A stretch of DNA of 64,000 nt. It comes from Dehalococcoidia bacterium (GTDB lineage Bacteria; Chloroflexota; Dehalococcoidia; Tepidiformales; Tepidiformaceae). The stretch is from the NCBI GenBank assembly GCA_009841435.1, contig VXLW01000045.1, forward strand, positions 32,877 to 96,876, read 5' to 3'. Shown one piece after another: positions 25,898 through 35,587 of the stretch (within the stretch, counting starts at the first letter, position 1; every line of letters begins with the position of its first letter). The notes below the pieces were generated by a model. The model worked only from the letters and a program-made list of their open reading frames with translations, did not search any database and was not told the origin of the DNA. Position numbers and translations under genes: made by a program.

Positions 25898-28093
25898 GTG
25901 AGCGTCCTGGAGCGTTCTCCCGAATCCCCGGCCGTCGCCGACCTGCTTGAGCGTGTCCGCACCTACCTCCCCGAGGACCGCATCGAGCTAATCGCCGATG
26001 CATACGAGTTCGCCGAGTCCAGCCACGACGGCCAGATGCGCCGCACCGGCGATCCCTACATCTCCCACCCGCTCGAAGTAACCAAGCTCGTCGCCGGGCT
26101 CGAGCTCGACCAGCCCTCCCTCATCGCCGCCCTCCTCCACGACGTGCAGGAGGACTGCGACGTCCCCAACGAGGAGATCGCCGAGCGCTTCGGCAAGGAG
26201 GCCGCTGAGCTTGTCGAGGGACTGACCAAGCTCGGCAGCCTCCCCCTGCGCGTCACCGAAGAGGAGGGAGGCGGCGTCCAGGCCCAGAACCTGCGCAAGA
26301 TGCTGCTGGCCATGGCCGCCGACGTGCGCGTCGTGCTCATCAAGCTCTGCGACCGCCTCCACAACATGCGCACGCTCTACGCCCTCTCCGATGACAAGCA
26401 GCGCCGCATCGCCCGCGAAACGATGGAGATCTTCGCCCCCCTCGCCACGCGCCTGGGCATCTGGCAGATCAAGTGGGAACTCGAGGACCTTGCCTTCCGC
26501 TACCTCGAGCCCGAGCGCTACCAGGAGATCGCGACCCGTCTCGACGCCACGCGCCTTGCCCGCGAGCGCTACATCGAGGACGTCGCCGCCGGGCTCCGCG
26601 TCCAGCTCGACGATGCCCGCATCGAGGCCGAAGTCACGGGGCGTGCCAAGCACATCTACTCGATCCACCAGAAGGCCCGTCGCTACGGCCGCGAGGCGAA
26701 GTCGTTCGACCAGATTTACGACCTCCTCGCCCTCCGCATCCTCGTGAAGGACGTGGCCGGTTGCTACGCCGCCCTCGGCGTCGTGCATGCCACCTGGCGC
26801 CCCCTCCCCGGCCAGTTCGACGACTACATCGCCAGTCCCAAGGCGAGCATGTACCAGTCGCTGCATACCACGGTTATCGGCCCCGGCGCCCGGCCCCTGG
26901 AGGTGCAGATCCGCACCTACGACATGCACCGCGTGGCCGAGTACGGTGTCGCCGCCCACTGGCGCTACAAGGGGGCCTCCGACCGCTCCGCCCAGGACGA
27001 GGAACGCATCGCCTGGCTGCGCCAGCTCCTCGAGTGGCAGCGGGAGCTCTCCGGCGCCGAGGAGTTCGTCGAGAGCGTCAAGACCGACGTGTTCGACGAC
27101 CAGGTGTTCGTGCTCTCACCCAAGGGCGACGTGCTCGACCTCCCTACCGGCGCCACCCCCCTCGACTTCGCCTATCGCATCCATACCGACCTCGGCCATC
27201 AGACCATCGGGGCCAAGGTCAACGGCAAGATGACGGCCCTCAACTCCTCCCTCCAGAACGGCGACGTCGTCGAGATCATGCGCAGCCGCTCCCGCAGCGG
27301 GCCCTCGCGGGACTGGCTCAGCGAGAACCTCGGCTACCTCCAGACCACCACCGGCCGCCAGAAGGTGCGCCAGTGGTTCCGCAAGCAGCGCCGCGCCGAG
27401 AGCATCGAGCGGGGCCGCGAGATGCTCGAGCGCGAGCTCCGTCGCCTCGCGTTCGACCTTGCCGACCATCAGGACGAGGTGCTCGCCCTCTTCCCCGGCA
27501 AGACCTGGAACGAGCTCATGGCCAACATCGGCTACGGCGACATCAGCGTGGAGTCGGTCGTCCGCAAGGCGAGCACCCTGCTCCAGAAGCACCAGGAACC
27601 GGACGAGATCGACGAGATCCCGGTCGGCCGGCCTTCCCGGCGAAGCGCGGGCGCCGGCCTGCGCGCCCTCGGCGCTGGAGGCCTCGAGACGACACTGGCG
27701 CGCTGCTGCAACCCCGTCCCCGGCGACAGCGTCCGCGGCTACGTGACCCGCAGCCGCGGCGTCACCGTCCACCGCTCCGACTGTCACAACGTCCTCAACG
27801 AACGCGAGCGAGACCGCCTCATAGACGTCGACTGGGGGCGGACGGACGAGCAGCGCTACCCCGCCACCGTCCAGATCGACGCCTGGGACCGGGTCGGGCT
27901 CCTGCGTGACATCAGTACCGTCGTGGCCGCCGAGGACGTGAACATGGTCAACGTGAACACGACCAAGAACGGCAACGGCACGGTTTCGGTGCTGGCGACC
28001 CTGGAGACGAGCGGGCTCTCACAGATTTCGCGGCTGCTCACGCGCATCGAGACGATTCGCGGCGTGCGCAACTGCGCGCGGAAGTCCAGCTAG
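25898..28093 (+). CDS. rel: RelA/SpoT family (p)ppGpp synthetase/hydrolase
   Basis: 731 aa with the full long-RSH layout. The HD hydrolase domain has H81-D82...E85-D86 in LLHDVQED and CDRLHNMRTL, so it looks active. The synthetase domain has GRAKHIYSIHQK and MYQSLHTTVIGP. The motif that reads RFKD in bifunctional enzymes and EFDD in RelA is QFDD here (residues 306-309). TGS (VFVLSPKGDVLDLPTGATPL), a conserved Cys patch (LARCCNPVPGD...HRSDC) and a C-terminal ACT domain follow. GTG start. It is transcribed divergently from hisS and its stop shares a CTAG with the 84-aa gene. Confidence 0.95.
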   Translation: MSVLERSPESPAVADLLERVRTYLPEDRIELIADAYEFAESSHDGQMRRTGDPYISHPLEVTKLVAGLELDQPSLIAALLHDVQEDCDVPNEEIAERFGKEAAELVEGLTKLGSLPLRVTEEEGGGVQAQNLRKMLLAMAADVRVVLIKLCDRLHNMRTLYALSDDKQRRIARETMEIFAPLATRLGIWQIKWELEDLAFRYLEPERYQEIATRLDATRLARERYIEDVAAGLRVQLDDARIEAEVTGRAKHIYSIHQKARRYGREAKSFDQIYDLLALRILVKDVAGCYAALGVVHATWRPLPGQFDDYIASPKASMYQSLHTTVIGPGARPLEVQIRTYDMHRVAEYGVAAHWRYKGASDRSAQDEERIAWLRQLLEWQRELSGAEEFVESVKTDVFDDQVFVLSPKGDVLDLPTGATPLDFAYRIHTDLGHQTIGAKVNGKMTALNSSLQNGDVVEIMRSRSRSGPSRDWLSENLGYLQTTTGRQKVRQWFRKQRRAESIERGREMLERELRRLAFDLADHQDEVLALFPGKTWNELMANIGYGDISVESVVRKASTLLQKHQEPDEIDEIPVGRPSRRSAGAGLRALGAGGLETTLARCCNPVPGDSVRGYVTRSRGVTVHRSDCHNVLNERERDRLIDVDWGRTDEQRYPATVQIDAWDRVGLLRDISTVVAAEDVNMVNVNTTKNGNGTVSVLATLETSGLSQISRLLTRIETIRGVRNCARKSS

Positions 28094-28344
28094 GACGCGC
28101 GCCGCGCCAGCTCCTGGCGCCGCGTGGCGAGGGGTTCCACGCGGCCCAGGGCCGGACGCAACTCTCCTCGAACGGGCTCCCGTGGCTGCCACAGGGTCAC
28201 GCGCGCGCCACTTTCGTGGCGCAGCCCACCCCGACGCAGCCGTCCGCGTCGCGGAAGCATGGAGCGAAGCGTCGCCCCAAGGAGCGCCACCGCGGCGCCG
28301 GCGAGCAGTACGTCGAAGATGATGGTGGGGATGGTGTTCACCAT
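28090..28344 (-). CDS. Small SOS-controlled membrane protein (84 aa), unknown function
   Basis: One hydrophobic segment at residues about 5-27 (TIPTIIFDVLLAGAAVALLG) is followed by a strongly basic tail (PRRGRLRRGG and many later Arg), which by the positive-inside rule should stay cytoplasmic. There are no cysteines and no LysM or other domain I recognise. The ATG is preferred because it follows a canonical promoter by about 30 nt; a GTG at 28353 would add three residues. The promoter spacer is a LexA-type box, so induction by DNA damage is expected. Size, membrane anchoring and SOS control recall small division inhibitors (YneA, DivS, SidA), without sequence similarity that I can see. Confidence 0.65.
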   Translation of the reverse strand: MVNTIPTIIFDVLLAGAAVALLGATLRSMLPRRGRLRRGGLRHESGARVTLWQPREPVRGELRPALGRVEPLATRRQELARRAS

Positions 28345-28374
28345 GGCTAGCACATCCGTTCGCAGGGTCCGCAA

Positions 28375-28403
28375 ACCATAGCGAACACCCGTTCGCCTGT
28401 CAA
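28375..28403 (-). promoter_or_regulatory. Promoter with an embedded LexA (SOS) box
   Basis: On the minus strand a perfect -35 TTGACA (28403-28398) and TATGGT -10 (28380-28375) are 17 nt apart. The spacer contains the perfect palindrome CGAAC-ACCC-GTTCG (28382-28395), which fits the Gram-positive LexA/DinR consensus CGAAC-N4-GTTCG. A repressor bound there would block polymerase directly. Confidence 0.8.
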
Positions 28404-28467
28404 CACAAATGTTCGAAACGGGCCGTTGGTGGTGGCAAGGAGTATCATGTCCCTGGCAGGAGTCTTG

Positions 28468-28707
28468 ATGACCAGCGAGGCGAAACCGGGCAAGAACAGC
28501 GGCGTCGCATCCTTCACCGCGAGAGTGCACCGGGAAGGCTCCTGGTTTGTCGCCCAGGCCACCGAGATCGATATTGCCAGCCAGGGAGAGTCGGAAGGTG
28601 AGGCGCTAGCCAACCTCCGCGAGGCCCTGGAGCTCTACTTCATGCCAGATGGACCTAAATCTCCAGGTGATATTCCGGAGATTGAGGTCTCGGTTGCCGC
28701 CACTTAG
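28468..28707 (+). CDS. hicB: HicB-family antitoxin-like protein
   Basis: A 79-aa protein whose core FTARVHREGSWFVAQATEID followed by SQGESEGEALANLREALELYF is the HicB partial RNase-H-like fold. There is no added DNA-binding domain, as in the short HicB antitoxins. Of the possible starts, the ATG with AGGAG 7 nt upstream is chosen over one 21 nt earlier. It precedes hicA and overlaps it, so the pair is in the antitoxin-first order. The locus is visibly richer in A/T than its neighbours, consistent with acquisition. Confidence 0.75.
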   Translation: MTSEAKPGKNSGVASFTARVHREGSWFVAQATEIDIASQGESEGEALANLREALELYFMPDGPKSPGDIPEIEVSVAAT

Positions 28708-28916
28708 GTCACTTCCGTACCGGCGAGTCGTACGCAAACTCAACGCAGCGGGCTACCGAGGTGGATCAGCACGGGAGCCATGTGAAATTCACCAAGATGA
28801 CTGCCACAGGCGTGCGAACGGTGATCGTGCCCCGGCACCGTGAGGTGCAGGCCGGCACGCTACGGAGCATCCTCCGGCAGGCTGGCCTGACGCGCGACGA
28901 GTTCGAGCGCCTCTAG
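28694..28916 (+). pseudogene. hicA: Frameshifted HicA mRNA interferase toxin
   Basis: Two frames together spell a HicA double-stranded-RNA-binding-like toxin. The first, from a TTG at 28694 with GAGG upstream, gives PPLRSLPYRRVVRKLNAAGY. One base later, from about 28763, the second frame continues EVDQHGSHVKF...VIVPRHREVQAGTLRSILRQAGLTRDEFERL. The active-site GSH and the C-terminal AGL-x-x-x-EF are intact but in a different frame from the N-terminal helix. Either the toxin is dead, the assembly has an indel, or a frameshift is used. It ends 5 nt from the convergent yifB stop. Confidence 0.65.
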
Positions 28917-28921
28917 CGTAC

Positions 28922-30445
28922 CTATTCCGCCCGCTCCCGGTACTGCAGGGCCTCCGCGACGTGCGTGCTGCCGATCGCGTCGCTGGCCTCGAAGTCGGCC
29001 ACCGTGCGCGCGACCTTGAGGACGCGGTGGAAGGCTCGGGCCGAAAGCGCCATCTGCGCGGTCGCCTGGCTCAGGATGCGCTGCGCCTGCTCGTCCAGCT
29101 TCCACTGGGCGTGCTCGCGTACCTCCGTCGGCCCCATCTCCGCATTCAGACGCGGGCCCGTCCCGGCGAACCGTTCCCGCTGGATCTCTCGCACCGCTCG
29201 CACCCGCTCCGCCACCACCGACGATGGCTCCCCCCGCGTGCCCGCCGCCAGCTTCTCATAGTCGACACGGGGCACGTCGATGAAGATGTCGATGCGGTCC
29301 AGCACCGGCCCCGAGACGCGCCGCTGGTAGCGGGCGGCCGCATTCGCGGGGCAGCGACATTCCCGAATCGGGTCGCCCAGGTACCCGCACGGACACGGAT
29401 TCTGCGCCGCCACCAGCGCGAAGCTCGCCGGGAAGGTGGCCGATTGCCGCGCCCGGCTGATCGTCACGATGCGGTCTTCCAGCGGCTGGCGCAGCACCTC
29501 CAGCACCTGCGTGCCGAACTCCGGCAGCTCGTCGAGGAAGAGCACGCCGTGGTGGCTCAGCGTGATCTCCCCCGGACGTGGCACCGAGCCGCCCCCCACC
29601 AGCCCCGCGTGCGAGATCGTGTGGTGTGGCGCGCGGAACGGCCGCCCCCGCAGGAGTCCCGTTCCCGACGGCAGCAGCCCCGCGACGCTATAGATACGGG
29701 TCACCTCCAGCGCCTCGTCGTTCGTCATTGGCGGCAGGATCGAGGGGATGGCCCGCGCCAGCAGCGTCTTGCCGCTGCCCGGCGGGCCGCGCATCAGGAG
29801 GTTGTGGCCGCCTGCTGCTGCCATCGCCAGCGCCCGCTTCGCGTGCTCCTGCCCGATCACGTCGGCGAGGTCGGGGCCTGCTGGCTCCGCATCCTCCGCG
29901 TCGTCCGGCCCCGAATACGGCGCGATCGGCGCCTTCCCGAGCAGGTGCGCCGCGAGCTGCGTGAGCGACTCCACGGGGAACACCTCGAGACCCTCGACAA
30001 GCGCCGCCTCAGGCGCGTTCGGCACGGGCACGAAGGCCCGCCGCGCCCCACGGTCGCGCGCGACCGCCACCATCGGCAGCGCCCCGCGCACGCCGCGCAC
30101 CTCCCCGTCGAGCGCCAGCTCCCCCACGAACACCGCGTCCGCGAGGTCCGCCTCCACCTGCCCGCTCGCCACCATCACGCCGGCGGCGATGGGCAGGTCG
30201 TAAGCAGGCCCTTCCTTGCGCAGGTCGGCGGGCGCCAGGTTCACCACAATGCGGCTGTTGAACGGCCATGTGAGCGCGCTGTTGCGGATCGCCGCCCGCA
30301 CCCGCTCCTTCGATTCCTGTACGGCCGCGTCGGGAAGCCCCACGATCGCCGTCGTTGGGTTCTGGGCGCGTGAGATATCGACCTCGACGTCCACCATGAC
30401 CCCGTCGAGACCCACGACCGCGCTCGACTGCACTCGCGCAAGCAT
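28922..30445 (-). CDS. comM: YifB/ComM family Mg-chelatase-like AAA ATPase
   Basis: 507 aa, the usual family length. An N-terminal Lon-protease-like domain (AQNPTTAIVGLPDAAVQESK...RIVVNLAPADLRKEG) precedes the AAA+ core: Walker A MRGPPGSGKTLLARA, GLLRGRPFRAPHHT, Walker B GVLFLDELPEF, and a Cys cluster at CPCGYLGDPIRECRCP. Homologues (ComM) are hexameric branch-migration helicases that help integrate DNA during transformation. The ATG starting MLARVQSSAVVGLDG is the family start; the longer frame upstream is not conserved. CAGACT lies 6 nt before the ATG, a possible leaderless promoter. Confidence 0.92.
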   Translation of the reverse strand: MLARVQSSAVVGLDGVMVDVEVDISRAQNPTTAIVGLPDAAVQESKERVRAAIRNSALTWPFNSRIVVNLAPADLRKEGPAYDLPIAAGVMVASGQVEADLADAVFVGELALDGEVRGVRGALPMVAVARDRGARRAFVPVPNAPEAALVEGLEVFPVESLTQLAAHLLGKAPIAPYSGPDDAEDAEPAGPDLADVIGQEHAKRALAMAAAGGHNLLMRGPPGSGKTLLARAIPSILPPMTNDEALEVTRIYSVAGLLPSGTGLLRGRPFRAPHHTISHAGLVGGGSVPRPGEITLSHHGVLFLDELPEFGTQVLEVLRQPLEDRIVTISRARQSATFPASFALVAAQNPCPCGYLGDPIRECRCPANAAARYQRRVSGPVLDRIDIFIDVPRVDYEKLAAGTRGEPSSVVAERVRAVREIQRERFAGTGPRLNAEMGPTEVREHAQWKLDEQAQRILSQATAQMALSARAFHRVLKVARTVADFEASDAIGSTHVAEALQYRERAE

Positions 30446-30615
30446 TGCCGCAGTCTGACGTTCCTTGGCAAAGGTAGCAACTTCGAAAGGTTGCCGTTCC
30501 CGTTCCCGGCACGGCCCCTTCGCCAACATGCGGCCGGGGAGTCGCTGGCTCTAGAGGTTCGCCCTTCGAACCTCGTAGAATGCCGCCCACTCTAGGTCAG
30601 TCGGAGGAGATAGCT

Positions 30616-31449
30616 ATGAGCGCCCCCAATGTCCTGCTTGCCTCGAAGGGCCACCCCTTCCAGCGCGAACCCTTCTTCCAGATGTTCGACGCCTTCCAGC
30701 AAGAGGGCGAGATCTCGGCCTGGACGCACGTCGAGCAGCCCGCCGCCCAGCTCTTCTTCCAGCCCGAGAACTCCCGCGACTACGACTGCATCGTCGACTA
30801 CTCGATGCCGGGTGTCTTCGGCGTTGGCGGTCCGCCCGATCCCCCGGAGGCGCTGAAGGACGGCTATATGCGCCTCACCGAAGAGGGCAAGGGCCTCGTC
30901 ATGATCCACCACAACATCTGCTCCTGGCCCGGCTGGGAGGAGTACGCCGAGATCATCGGCGGCCGCTTCTTCTACAACCCCGGCAGTCTGCGCGGCGTCG
31001 ACTACCCCGACTCCGGCTACCTGCTCGCCGCCAACCACACCTGCGAGGTCGTGGCGGAAGAAGCCGACCACCCAGTCGTGCAGGGCGTTGACCTCTCGTT
31101 CGAGCTGCAGGACGAGATCTACCTCGCCCCCTACCACGAGGACAGCCTCGTGCCGCTCGTGCGCAGCGACTTCGACTTCACCTACAAGAATTTCTTCTCG
31201 CCCTCGCTGGTGGTGAACGATGGCCGCATGTACGAGCGCGGCGACTGGACCCACCCGCCGACCCCGAACCTGGTGGTCTGGGCGAAGAACTATCGCAACA
31301 GCCCCATCGTCTACGTGCAGGCGGGCGACGTGCCCACCTCCTACAACAATTCGAACTACCGTCGGCTGCTCGCCAACGCCATCAAGTGGGTCGCCTCCGA
31401 CGAGGCCCACGAGTGGGCGCGCGCGCGCAACGCCGCCGCGGTCTCCTAG
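30616..31449 (+). CDS. ThuA-like (trehalose utilisation family) domain protein
   Basis: A 277-aa protein with the glutamine-amidotransferase-like ThuA fold. LLASKGHPFQREPFFQMFD opens it, then a DCIVDYSMPGVFG segment, GLVMIHHNICSWPGWEEYAEIIGGRF, and VVAEEADHPVVQGVD near the centre. Such proteins are linked to sugar or polyol oxidation but most are unassigned. The ATG has GGAGGAG at 30603-30609; the longer upstream frame is discarded. TAGAAT at 30576-30581 is a possible -10. It is followed after 17 nt by a Cys-rich small protein, so the two are co-transcribed. Confidence 0.75.
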   Translation: MSAPNVLLASKGHPFQREPFFQMFDAFQQEGEISAWTHVEQPAAQLFFQPENSRDYDCIVDYSMPGVFGVGGPPDPPEALKDGYMRLTEEGKGLVMIHHNICSWPGWEEYAEIIGGRFFYNPGSLRGVDYPDSGYLLAANHTCEVVAEEADHPVVQGVDLSFELQDEIYLAPYHEDSLVPLVRSDFDFTYKNFFSPSLVVNDGRMYERGDWTHPPTPNLVVWAKNYRNSPIVYVQAGDVPTSYNNSNYRRLLANAIKWVASDEAHEWARARNAAAVS

Positions 31450-31466
31450 GGGAGGGAAGCGAAACC

Positions 31467-31772
31467 ATGGCCAGCAACTATGTGCTTGAGAACCTGGAGA
31501 AGTATCACTGCGGCCCCGGCGGCTGCGACTTCTCCGCCGGCTCGACCTGCTCCAAGTGCCCGAAGGAGAACACGCCCCACCTGACGTGCATCTTCTGCAA
31601 CCTCGACGGCGTCGAGCGTTACGGGGGCGTGTGCGATGAGCACACCGTCTCGAACGGTCAGCGCGAGGTGACGGGGCCCATCTGCGGCAACTGCCACGTG
31701 GTCCTGTACGACATCGATCGCGACAGCGGCGGCTGGTCGATCATGAAGGACGGCAAGCCGCTCCTGGCCTAG
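31467..31772 (+). CDS. Cysteine-rich small protein (101 aa), probable multi-zinc-ribbon, unknown function
   Basis: Ten cysteines, spaced CGPGGC, CSKC, CIFC, a single Cys before DEH, and CGNC, with several histidines. This suggests two or three zinc (or Fe-S) sites. There is no signal peptide. The ATG has GGAGGG at 9 nt. Co-transcription with the ThuA-like gene is likely. I do not recognise the family. Confidence 0.7.
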   Translation: MASNYVLENLEKYHCGPGGCDFSAGSTCSKCPKENTPHLTCIFCNLDGVERYGGVCDEHTVSNGQREVTGPICGNCHVVLYDIDRDSGGWSIMKDGKPLLA

Positions 31773-31797
31773 GTCCTGGAGGGGTTAGCCGCGGGCA

Positions 31798-31953
31798 TCA
31801 CCGCTTCGGCGGTCGGCGTGCCGGGTCGTTCGGGATGCCCTTCGGGGTGTCTGTGTGGCCCCTTATGTTGCTGGCACCGACTTCGCTCGTAACCACGCTG
31901 TCGGTGAGGTGCAGCAGGGCCAGAATGGCCTTCACGAGTGGGTTGTCTCTCAT
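31798..31953 (-). CDS. Tiny protein (51 aa), member 1 of a local small-protein family
   Basis: It starts MRDNPLVKAILALLHLTDSV with AAGG upstream and ends NDPARRPPKR. The layout matches the two tiny plus-strand proteins beyond tRNA-Asp: a VKA-(I/L)-L opening, an amphipathic helix with L-x-x-(L/F)-(T/I/V)-D-(S/G)-V, then a Pro/Arg-rich end. It reads toward the Cys-rich gene (25-nt gap). Too short for a confident call alone; the shared pattern is the support. Confidence 0.5.
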   Translation of the reverse strand: MRDNPLVKAILALLHLTDSVVTSEVGASNIRGHTDTPKGIPNDPARRPPKR

Positions 31954-32023
31954 TTCGTTGCCTTCGCGAGGAGCATCCGAGCTGTGCCGGGCCAGCATAC
32001 GCCGTGCCGGCTGGCCGGACAGG

Positions 32024-32052
32024 TTGGCTGGGCCGTGCCGAGCCGCTACGAT
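32024..32052 (+). promoter_or_regulatory. Predicted promoter of tRNA-Asp
   Basis: TTGGCT at 32024-32029 and TACGAT at 32047-32052 are 17 nt apart; the mature tRNA begins 12 nt after the -10. Confidence 0.6.
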
Positions 32053-32064
32053 CAGACGCGCCGC

Positions 32065-32141
32065 GGCCCCGTGGTGTAGCGGCCTAACACGCCACCCTGT
32101 CAAGGTGGAGATCGTCGGTTCAAATCCGATCGGGGTCGCCA
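32065..32141 (+). tRNA. tRNA-Asp (anticodon GTC)
   Basis: Full cloverleaf. The acceptor is GGCCCCG paired with CGGGGTC (one G-U). The anticodon stem is CCACC/GGTGG with loop CTGTCAA and anticodon GTC at 32099-32101. The T arm is around GGTTCAAATCC. Discriminator G, and CCA encoded at 32139-32141. Confidence 0.97.
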
Positions 32142-32154
32142 GAATCGCTCCAGA

Positions 32155-32182
32155 AAGGCCCCTGCCAGACGGCAGGGGCCTT
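32155..32182 (+). terminator. Terminator after tRNA-Asp
   Basis: A perfect 12-bp stem, AAGGCCCCTGCC/GGCAGGGGCCTT with loop AGAC. It has the same AAGG...CCTT design as the hairpin at 11603-11630. Confidence 0.85.
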
Positions 32183-32220
32183 GGCATTGCTGCTACGCTT
32201 GATCCCGGAGGCCGGCAGCC

Positions 32221-32382
32221 ATGAAAGCGCTCCTGAAACCCTTCGTAACAGTCCTCGCGTTCATCGACAGCGTCATTGAGAGCGTGGTCCGTCCCGAGCA
32301 GATGCGCCGGCGCGTCGTGAACCGCATGGAGGTCACCGAGGGTTCGAGCCCCGACCCCAACCGCCGTCCCCGCCGCCGCTAG
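32221..32382 (+). CDS. Tiny protein (53 aa), member 2 of a local small-protein family
   Basis: It starts MKALLKPFVTVLAFIDSVIE after GGAGG at 32207-32211 (9-nt spacing) and ends PDPNRRPRRR. One amphipathic or weakly hydrophobic helix is followed by an Arg-rich tail. It is clearly related in layout and residues to the next ORF ([25 protein letters not shown]). A good Shine-Dalgarno and a related neighbour make it likely real. Function unknown; membrane-surface or RNA binding would fit the composition. Confidence 0.65.
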   Translation: MKALLKPFVTVLAFIDSVIESVVRPEQMRRRVVNRMEVTEGSSPDPNRRPRRR

Positions 32383-32424
32383 CTCGGGGCTCAGTTCGGC
32401 CGGACACAGGCCGGGAAGTTGCTC

Positions 32425-32591
32425 GTGAAGGCCCTGCTGGAAGCCACGGTCGCCCTTCTGCAGTTTGTCGACGGTGTCTTCGAGAGCGTCGCCCGCCCCT
32501 GGCGGCGCCGGCAGGACGTCATGGCCCGCTTGTTCTTCACCACCGGCACCCCCCGCTACCGTCCTCCCCAGGGCCGGCCGCGCCGCCGCCG

Positions 32592-32595
<4 letters not shown>
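32425..32595 (+). CDS. Tiny protein (56 aa), member 3 of a local small-protein family
   Basis: A GTG start ([19 protein letters not shown]), end [10 protein letters not shown]. Tandem paralogue of the preceding ORF: identical MKALL opening, (F/I)-D-(S/G)-V-(I/F)-E-S-V-(V/A)-R-P in the middle, and a run of arginines at the end. Its TAG shares a CTAG with the ilvD stop on the other strand. Function unknown. Confidence 0.65.
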
Positions 32596-34265
<1,670 letters not shown>

Positions 34266-34348
34266 GGGGCACTCCAGGTGGGTCGAAATCTGGGAAATCG
34301 AGCCTACGCGCTGCCCGTGTCCCGAGCCAGAACCGTGCAGGGAAGGGG

Positions 34349-35587
34349 CTACTTGACCGGCGAGCTGGCGGCCACCTCTCGCAGTGCCTCGCCCAGCCGG
34401 TGAGCGCCTTCCTCAATCTCCTCGACGGGCGTGTAGCTGAAAGCGAGACGCAGGTGCTGCGTCGCATTGCCGTCGGCGAAGAAATGCGGCCCGGCGCCGA
34501 TCAGGACGCCCTTCTCGTTCGCGACGCGCTGCACCTCGATCGCCGAAAGCCCCTGGTGAAGCCCCAGCCAGACGAAGAAGCCGCCGCCCGGTCGCTGGTA
34601 GGTCACGTAGTCGTCGCAGTGCTCGTCGATCGCCTCGCAGAGGCGGTCGAGCTTGCGCCGGTAGATGGCGCGCAGCCGCTCCACGTGCCGGTCGAGGTCG
34701 CCGTTCCGGATCATCTCCGCCACCGCGCGGCCCAGGTACGGGCTCGATCCCATGTCGTAGCGAAGCGCGGCCATGCGCGTGATGAGCGTGGGCGGCGCCA
34801 GGTTCCAGCCCAGCCGCAGCCCCGTCGCAATGATCTTGGAGAAGCTCGCGACCTTGATCGCCAGCTCCCCGCCTGAGAGCGAGAACAGCGAGGGCGGCGG
34901 TGGCTCGTCGCCGAACCAGAGCTCGCCGTAGGCGTCGTCTTCCATGATCAGCACGCGGTGCTCGCGCGCCAGCTCCAGCAGCCGCTCGCGACGCGCCCGG
35001 GGCATGGTAGAGCCCACCGGGTTCTGGTGTGTGGGGATCAGGTAGAGGAGCTTCGCCCGCCGCCCTTTGTCCGCCAGGCGCTTCAGCGCCTCCTCGGCGA
35101 GGTCGACCCGCAGCCCTTCGTCGTCCATCGGTACGGCCTCAACCTGCGCCCCGAACGAAACGAACGTGCGCAGGCTGCCGGGGAAGGTCGGGCTCTCGAC
35201 GAGCACCGTGTCGCCCGGGTCGATGAGCACCTCGGAGGCGATGCCGATGCCGTGCGCCGCCCCCGACGTCACGGTCACGTGTTCGGCCGTCAGGGGAATG
35301 CCCTCGATGCCGGCGGAACGCTCCGCAATCGCCTCGCGCAGCGGCTGCGGGCCAAAGGTGCCGCCGTACTGCAGCGCCTCGCGACGCTCGGTGTCGAGCA
35401 CGGCGCGGGTGGCGCGCAGCAGCTCGTCGTCGGGCAGCGAGGGAACGTCGGGCAGTCCGCCGGCGAACGAGATGACGGGACGGTCGTCGGGGCGGGCTGC
35501 GGCCCACACGCCGGCGCCCATGATCTTCGAGCGCGCGCTCACAATGTCTTCGAGGGAGTCCTGGGTCCAGAAGGGGATCTCGGGCAT
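34349..35587 (-). CDS. PLP-dependent aminotransferase, class I/II (2-aminoadipate/LysN type)
   Basis: A 412-aa fold-type I aminotransferase. Markers: [14 protein letters not shown] (residues about 35-48), [48 protein letters not shown] and the Schiff-base lysine in [15 protein letters not shown]. It matches the group of 2-aminoadipate and aromatic aminotransferases without the GntR domain. The ATG at [14 protein letters not shown] is chosen over an upstream extension. CATACT lies 7 nt before that ATG and there is no Shine-Dalgarno, a possible leaderless start. Confidence 0.88.
   Translation of the reverse strand: MPEIPFWTQDSLEDIVSARSKIMGAGVWAAARPDDRPVISFAGGLPDVPSLPDDELLRATRAVLDTERREALQYGGTFGPQPLREAIAERSAGIEGIPLTAEHVTVTSGAAHGIGIASEVLIDPGDTVLVESPTFPGSLRTFVSFGAQVEAVPMDDEGLRVDLAEEALKRLADKGRRAKLLYLIPTHQNPVGSTMPRARRERLLELAREHRVLIMEDDAYGELWFGDEPPPPSLFSLSGGELAIKVASFSKIIATGLRLGWNLAPPTLITRMAALRYDMGSSPYLGRAVAEMIRNGDLDRHVERLRAIYRRKLDRLCEAIDEHCDDYVTYQRPGGGFFVWLGLHQGLSAIEVQRVANEKGVLIGAGPHFFADGNATQHLRLAFSYTPVEEIEEGAHRLGEALREVAASSPVK

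Noticed and set aside
28781..28916. A separate short gene starting at GTG 28781
   Set aside because: It encodes only the C-terminal half of HicA and lacks a Shine-Dalgarno; a frameshifted hicA explains it better.
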